NCBI GenBank assembly: GCA_012961745.1
Contig: DTYT01000250.1
Location: 1 to 9,437 of the forward strand
DNA: 9,437 nt
From: Kiritimatiellia bacterium
GTDB lineage: Bacteria; Verrucomicrobiota; Kiritimatiellia; B70-G9
Direction: 5' to 3'
The notes beneath the pieces are model-generated. The model saw only the letters and a program-made list of their open reading frames with translations. It ran no database searches and was not told the origin of the DNA. The translations under genes and the position numbers were made by a program. This document shows positions 5,638 to 9,437 of this stretch, piece by piece. Each line of letters starts with the position of its first letter. Position 1 is the first letter of the stretch.

Positions 5638-6416
5638 TCAGTCGGAAAAGTCAACCACCCCCGATTCCCGCAGGCTAGCGAAATCACGACTGTCCCCAGC
5701 GCCCGCTCGCCCGATAATGATATGGTCGAGAACCCGTATCTGTACGACTTCCCCGGCCCGGACCAGTTGCCGGGTCACTCGCACGTCCTCGGCGGAAGGT
5801 CGGCAGTCGCCGGATGGGTGATTGTGTCCCAGAATAACCGCGGAGGCCGAATTGCGCACAGCTTCACGAAAAATTTCGCGAGGATGTATCAGGCTCGCAT
5901 CCAGAGTGCCGCGCGTGACCTCCACCGGCGGTCTCTTCAGTCGGTTGCGGGTGTCCAGGAGCAAGACAACGAAAGTTTCCGTTTCCTGAGCGATCAGAAT
6001 CGGGCGCAGAATAGCCGCGGCGTCCGCGGCGCATCGTATGCTGTTGCCCAGAGTGCCCGCATTTTCCGCCGCCATGCGGCGACCGAGTTCCAGCGCCGCC
6101 TTGAGCACCTGAGCTTTCACGGGCCCGATGCCGGGCAAGCGGGCCAAATCGCCTTCCGATACGCGGGACATCTCCAGAAGCGAACCATATCTGCCGAGAA
6201 TATTCCGTGCCAGTTCCAGCACATAGCCCCCCTGACTCCAGAACGAAGGATGACCGCCAGGAGGGCCTCGGTCGGAATCTTCTCGGCGCCGAAGCGCTCG
6301 AGCATTTCACGCGGCCGCATGCTGCCAGGGAGTTCACGAAGAGGTATCCGAGACGTATCCTTCCCATAGACCACGCCGCTGCCGCCCGTACGCCTCTCCT
6401 CTATTGTGCCGCTCAC
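5638..6416 (-). pseudogene. radC: RadC family JAB/MPN-domain protein, split by a frameshift
   Basis: Two overlapping frames together make one RadC-like protein. The first (GTG at 6416, sharing GTGA with the hflX stop, strong GGGGGAGGGGGA upstream) carries IPLRELPGSMRPREMLERFG and ALLAVILRSGVRG, then leaves the family pattern. The second resumes with GYVLELARNILGRYGSL, a helix-hairpin-helix-like LPGIGPVKAQVL, and a complete metal-binding JAMM motif GHNHPSGDCRPSAED, ending DHIIIG and DFASLRESG at 5638. The junction is at a run of six G (6232-6227). A seventh G, or a -1 slip, would join them into about 259 aa with the normal RG-xx-VLELAR spacing. The usual length is about 220-230; the excess is an N-terminal extension of ~23 residues. 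This may be a sequencing error, real decay or slippage. RadC's cellular role is unsettled despite its historic DNA-repair name. Confidence 0.85.
6227..6233 (-). other. Frameshift site in radC: A followed by six G
   Basis: On the minus strand the in-frame codons are AGG GGG GCT (6233-6225), giving Arg-Gly-Ala-Met-Cys-Trp. The RadC family pattern resumes one base back at GGC TAT GTG CTG GAA (6228 onward), giving Gly-Tyr-Val-Leu-Glu. The tRNA on GGG could re-pair with GGG after a -1 slip, and polymerase slippage on G6 could add the missing base. A one-base homopolymer error would look identical. A GTG at 6222, 4 nt after the G run, could allow internal initiation of the C-terminal domain alone. 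Confidence 0.8.
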
Positions 6417-7714
6417 CGTCCCCCTCCCCCATGTGCCTCGGCCTTCCGCAGCCGCCCGGCAACGTCTGCGGGAACGTTGGCAGTCAGCGTTACATATCCA
6501 TCATCGTAGTCCTCGGCAAGCACACGCCCCGATGATCGGGCTAGCATTATGAGATCGCCCCGGTGCGTCGGTATCCGGACACTCACCCTGACCTGCTGGT
6601 AACGAAGTTCATCAGAGATTTCCACCACCAGATTGTTGACGCCTTCCCCCGTAAGCGCTGACACCGGCACCGCCCGCTCAAACAGCTTGGACAGACGGCG
6701 AGCACGTTGCCTCGCTCCTTCCCGGTCAACCTTGTTCAACACCCCGATAACCGGGTGGGCACCGGCGCCGAGCTCGTGGAGGACCTCGTTTACAGCCTCG
6801 ACCTGTGCTTCCGCCTCGTGATGCGAGGCATCAACCACAAGCAACAACATGTCTGCCTCCAGAACCTCCTCAAGGGTAGCGTGGAAGGCCTCCACAAGCT
6901 GATGGGGTAGCTTGCGGATGAATCCCACGGTATCCGTGATCAATACTTGCTGATTTACAGGGAGCTTCAGACGGCGGGTGACAGGATCCAGAGTGGCAAA
7001 TAGCTTGTCATTCACGATAACGGCGGACCCGGTAAGTGTATTCAGTAGTGTGGACTTGCCAGCATTCGTATACCCCACTAGACAGACAAGAGTCCATCCA
7101 TGCCGCCGCCGATTCCTACGTAGCTGATCGCGGTGCCTCTCTACTTGCCGCAGCTCCTTCTTCAGTTGTGATATCCTGACCTTAATCCGCCGGCGATCCA
7201 CCTCGATCTGTTGTTCTCCCGGCCCGCCGCGGACGCCGATTCCGCCTCTCTGCCGCTCGAGATGGGTCCACATTCGCCTCAGTCGGGGCAGGAGGTACTC
7301 AAGCCGCGCCAAGCCGATCTGCAACCGGCCGGCCTTCGTATGAGCGTGTATAGCAAAAATGTCAAGGATCACCTGGGTGCGATCAATCACACGGACACCG
7401 GTCAGACGCTCCAGATTGCGCGCCTGAGCCGGAGAAAGATCATCATCGAATATCACCGTCCGTGCCCGGCAAGCCTCGACCTTGCGGGCCAGATCTTGCC
7501 CCTTTCCACGGGTTATGAAGAAGGCCGGGTCGGGCCTGTCCAGTCGGTAGACCTCTCTTCCCACCACCCGCCCGCCCGCTGTCTCCACCAACCGCCATAG
7601 TTCTCCCAGACAGTCCGAGACCGACTGATCACTCTGCCCCGGCGTCCTTACCGCGACAAGGAACGCATCTTCTACAGGTGGAGCACTAAATAGCGAGATA
7701 CGTCTCTTCTTCAT
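6413..7714 (-). CDS. hflX: GTPase HflX
   Basis: HflX is a ribosome-associated GTPase that binds 50S subunits and rescues or splits stalled 70S ribosomes under stress. From the ATG at 7714 the product is 433 aa, typical for the family. The N-terminal domain (about 20-155) includes DRTQVILDIFAIHAHTKAGRLQIGLARLEYLLPRL and the glycine-rich GGIGVRGGPGEQQIE; a basic coiled-coil linker follows (about 170-205). The GTPase domain has G1 GYTNAGKST (214-222), G2 in LFATLDP, G3 DTVGF (261-265), G4 NKVD (327-330) and G5 SALTG (352-356). A TTG ten codons upstream is an alternative start without a better ribosome site; AGGAG lies only 1 nt before the ATG. It overlaps miaA by 29 bp and radC by 4 bp. The miaA-hflX order is well known from gamma-proteobacteria, where hfq lies between them; there is no hfq here. 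Confidence 0.95.
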   Translation of the reverse strand: MKKRRISLFSAPPVEDAFLVAVRTPGQSDQSVSDCLGELWRLVETAGGRVVGREVYRLDRPDPAFFITRGKGQDLARKVEACRARTVIFDDDLSPAQARNLERLTGVRVIDRTQVILDIFAIHAHTKAGRLQIGLARLEYLLPRLRRMWTHLERQRGGIGVRGGPGEQQIEVDRRRIKVRISQLKKELRQVERHRDQLRRNRRRHGWTLVCLVGYTNAGKSTLLNTLTGSAVIVNDKLFATLDPVTRRLKLPVNQQVLITDTVGFIRKLPHQLVEAFHATLEEVLEADMLLLVVDASHHEAEAQVEAVNEVLHELGAGAHPVIGVLNKVDREGARQRARRLSKLFERAVPVSALTGEGVNNLVVEISDELRYQQVRVSVRIPTHRGDLIMLARSSGRVLAEDYDDGYVTLTANVPADVAGRLRKAEAHGGGGR

Positions 7715-8639
7715 GCTCCTGCCATAATGCCAGCACGCGCTCAACCGCGGGGCCCTTTTCTTCCCTCTCTATCTCTACCCAACGCACGCGTTCCTGGTGG
7801 CGAAACCACGTCATTTGTCGCTTGGCGAGCTCACGCGTCCTCCGAATCATGCGGTGCCGCACCTGATCCAGCGTCAACCTCCCATCCAGATACTGCCAGA
7901 CCTCGCCATAGCCTATCGCCTGCCGCGCCGTGTTCGACAGCCTGCCATAGCGTTCCTTCAATGCTGCCACCTCGCTAATCAGGCCGCATTCCAGCATCCG
8001 GTCGATCCTCTCTTCTATGCCTTTATACATCAGGCTCCGATCGCATTTCAAACCAACTACTAGCGGAGGGTCGGTCCTCGTCCGCCAGGACATCCGCCTG
8101 CCCACTTCAAGCCAGGCCAACTCCAACGCCCGCATCAACCTGCGAGGGTTCCTCAGGTCGCCAACCTCGGACAACATCTGCGGTGCCCTCTGGTGCAGCT
8201 CTGCGATCAGCGCGGGAATTCCCCCGCCGCGAAATATCTGCTCAACCTCTCCGCGAATCTCTTCCGGTGTGGCTGGAGTGGGATCCATTCCGTGCGTCAG
8301 CGCCTTGACATACAAGCCGCTGCCCCCTACAACCAGCAGCTTCCCGGAGCGGACCATGCCACCCGCCTTCAGCCCGCGACAATAGTCGTAGAAACGGCCT
8401 ACGCTGAAAGGTTCAACAGGTTCGACCAAGTCTATTCCGAAATAGCGCACCTCGCGTCTCATCTCAGGGGTGGGCTTGTCGGTACCCACATCCATGCCGC
8501 GGTAAACCGCCATGGAGTCGGCCGAGAGAATATCCATGCCGACGAGCTGTGCGATATGGTGGGCAACAAGGCTTTTCCCGGTGGCGGTCGGGCCTACCAG
8601 TACTAGCGCGCGAAAACTATCCGGTGACGCCGGGCGCAT
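7686..8639 (-). CDS. miaA: tRNA dimethylallyltransferase (MiaA)
   Basis: MiaA adds a dimethylallyl group from DMAPP to N6 of adenosine 37 in tRNAs reading UNN codons. The 317-aa product (from the ATG at 8639) has the P-loop GPTATGKS (16-23), the DSMAVYRGMDVGTDKPT block (41-57) containing the catalytic Asp41-equivalent, GGSGLYVKAL, RRLMRALELAW, RQAIGYGEVW and the C-terminal KRQMTWFR. The frame is open further upstream through lspA, but homology begins just before the P-loop and the family length (about 300-316) fits this ATG. It overlaps the end of lspA by 23 bp and lacks a clear Shine-Dalgarno, suggesting coupled translation. GGSGLY where GGTGLY is usual is a conservative change. The protein looks intact. 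Confidence 0.95.
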   Translation of the reverse strand: MRPASPDSFRALVLVGPTATGKSLVAHHIAQLVGMDILSADSMAVYRGMDVGTDKPTPEMRREVRYFGIDLVEPVEPFSVGRFYDYCRGLKAGGMVRSGKLLVVGGSGLYVKALTHGMDPTPATPEEIRGEVEQIFRGGGIPALIAELHQRAPQMLSEVGDLRNPRRLMRALELAWLEVGRRMSWRTRTDPPLVVGLKCDRSLMYKGIEERIDRMLECGLISEVAALKERYGRLSNTARQAIGYGEVWQYLDGRLTLDQVRHRMIRRTRELAKRQMTWFRHQERVRWVEIEREEKGPAVERVLALWQEHEEETYLAI

Positions 8640-9153
8640 CCGAGGATGCCTCGTCGGACTCTCTTCTTTCCCGGGAGACCGAACGCACACTCCGGAACAC
8701 ATAGACCAGCACCCCAATGCAAATGGCCGCATCGGCGATATTGAACGCCGGCCAGTGATACTGGAAAAGATGAATGTCTATCATATCCGTCACCCAGCCC
8801 AGGCGCAGCCGGTCCAAGAGGTTCCCGATGATGCCTCCTCCGACTACTCCCACCACGCCAGCGCCCACCTCGCGTACCAGGTGGTGGCGATACATGCACA
8901 TCACTGCAACTACGGTCAGGGAGAAGAGGGCCAGGACCGAATTCCATCCTCCCATGATCCCCCAGGCGGCGCCGGTGTTTCGAACATATGTGAGATCTAG
9001 AAAATTCGGAATTAGAGTGACACGCCCATTGAACGGAATGTAGCGGCGCGTCAGATATTTCGTGATCTGATCCACAACAATTATGCCCGCCGCAGACATT
9101 CCCGCACGCAGGACGTTGTCCGCAGCGGCCCGTCGTCGGAACAGCCTTGTCAT
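8617..9153 (-). CDS. lspA: Lipoprotein signal peptidase (signal peptidase II)
   Basis: LspA is an inner-membrane aspartyl protease that cleaves signal peptides of diacylglyceryl-modified prolipoproteins. The 178-aa product starts with a basic segment (MTRLFRRR) and has four predicted membrane spans, about residues 14-30, 68-88, 93-110 and 138-155. Conserved blocks are VDQITKYL, LTYVRNTGAAWGI (54-66), GGGIIGNLLDRLRLGWVTDMID (105-126) and FNIADAAI (137-144). The catalytic aspartates are Asp123 and Asp141, matching Asp123 and Asp141 of E. coli. The frame is open far upstream into the zinc-finger gene, but that part is arginine-rich shadow sequence. The ATG at 9153 gives normal length, though no Shine-Dalgarno is visible; an ATG at 9102 would cut into the first span. 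The C-terminal tail overlaps miaA. Confidence 0.93.
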   Translation of the reverse strand: MTRLFRRRAAADNVLRAGMSAAGIIVVDQITKYLTRRYIPFNGRVTLIPNFLDLTYVRNTGAAWGIMGGWNSVLALFSLTVVAVMCMYRHHLVREVGAGVVGVVGGGIIGNLLDRLRLGWVTDMIDIHLFQYHWPAFNIADAAICIGVLVYVFRSVRSVSRERRESDEASSDAPGVTG

Positions 9154-9226
9154 CACAGACGCGGAGACCGTGCGAGCATCCCGATCGCCTTGGACGATGA
9201 CCCCCGCCACCGCCGCAACGACCCGC

Positions 9227-9437
9227 TCAATCAAGGTCACGCCGGCGGAAGGGCACCGCGCCGCCCCCGGACAGACCCGCTCGACCGATCTGGCGTTCTT
9301 CCTCGCTCTTGCATTCGATGCACAGACGGGCGAACGGTAACGCCTCAAGCCTTCCCTTATCGATGTGCTTTCCGCACCTTTCGCATTTGCCGTATGTGCC
9401 CGCCTCCAGGCGCGCAAGGGCCTCGTCAATCTCGTAC
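9227..9437 (-). CDS. DksA/TraR-type C4 zinc-finger protein (5' end outside window)
   Basis: Reading codons from 9436, the window holds the last 69 residues, starting YEIDEALARLEAGTYGKC and ending RRRDLD before a TGA at 9229-9227. Four cysteines (18, 21, 39 and 42 of the visible part) form C-x2-C-x17-C-x2-C, the spacing of the DksA/TraR zinc finger, with the family's I.EAL.RL..GTYG.C and LEALPFARLCIEC. DksA-type proteins bind the secondary channel of RNA polymerase and act with ppGpp; smaller relatives have less clear roles. The N-terminal coiled coil and its tip aspartates are off the window, so true DksA cannot be told from a TraR/YocK-like relative. The basic tail after the finger (RQIGRAGLSGGGAVPFRRR) is not a family feature I recognise. 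It lies 73 nt upstream of lspA; a dksA-like/lspA pair also occurs in Chlamydia. Confidence 0.9.
   Translation of the reverse strand, partial: YEIDEALARLEAGTYGKCERCGKHIDKGRLEALPFARLCIECKSEEERQIGRAGLSGGGAVPFRRRDLD

Noticed and set aside
5602..6369. 255-codon open frame on the plus strand opposite lpxA and radC
   Set aside because: It is exactly antisense to conserved LpxA and RadC codons, has no ribosome site or recognisable domain, and its arginine/serine/proline-rich composition is typical of high-GC shadow frames.
8640..8732. 31-residue N-terminal extension of miaA
   Set aside because: It lies wholly inside lspA, and family similarity starts just before the P-loop after the ATG at 8639.
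9154..9429. Upstream 92-codon extension of the lspA frame
   Set aside because: It runs over the zinc-finger gene in another frame and is arginine- and alanine-rich. LspA homology and normal length begin at the ATG at 9153.

Overview
The window is a dense run of housekeeping genes, all on the minus strand, so transcription goes from high to low coordinates. It looks like a bacterial chromosome of moderately high GC. lpxA (lipid A synthesis) and lspA point to a Gram-negative cell envelope. The adjacency of a DksA-type zinc-finger gene and lspA (also seen in Chlamydia), plus the RibD variants PNPPVGAV and PCSTFGKTPPC, make a member of the PVC group (Verrucomicrobiota/Kiritimatiellota-like) a reasonable guess. 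This is inference, not a taxonomic call. I see no mobile element, CRISPR array, tRNA or rRNA, and no plus-strand gene I would defend.

Right half (9437 to 4809), in transcription order: the 3' end of a DksA/TraR-type zinc-finger gene, then lspA (signal peptidase II), miaA (tRNA dimethylallyltransferase), hflX (ribosome-associated GTPase), radC (split by a frameshift in a G6 run) and lpxA (UDP-GlcNAc acyltransferase). Four of these boundaries overlap or nearly abut: lspA/miaA 23 bp, miaA/hflX 29 bp, hflX/radC 4 bp, radC-lpxA 13 nt apart. They look like one translationally coupled operon.

Middle (about 4549-4808): a 260-nt intergenic region with a plausible sigma70-type promoter, an FMN riboswitch (RFN element) and a hairpin that can mask the ribosome-binding site. 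It separates lpxA from the riboflavin genes and is the regulatory centre of the window. The riboswitch keeps its core but carries extra hairpins in both of the loops that are usually the conserved UGAAAU type.

Left half (4548 to 1): ribBA, ribH, nusB, ribD, ribE and panD, then a possible start of another gene at the window edge. RibBA makes dihydroxybutanone phosphate from ribulose 5-phosphate and opens GTP. RibD deaminates and reduces the GTP-derived pyrimidine. RibH joins the two branches to lumazine. RibE dismutates lumazine to riboflavin. With the unlinked phosphatase step, the pathway is complete. NusB (antitermination) sits inside the rib operon, and PanD (beta-alanine for coenzyme A) follows it with no visible terminator, so both may share FMN control.

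I did not find a clearly new system. The items most worth a second look are the radC frameshift, the unusual riboswitch loops, and the layout around the ribBA start codon.
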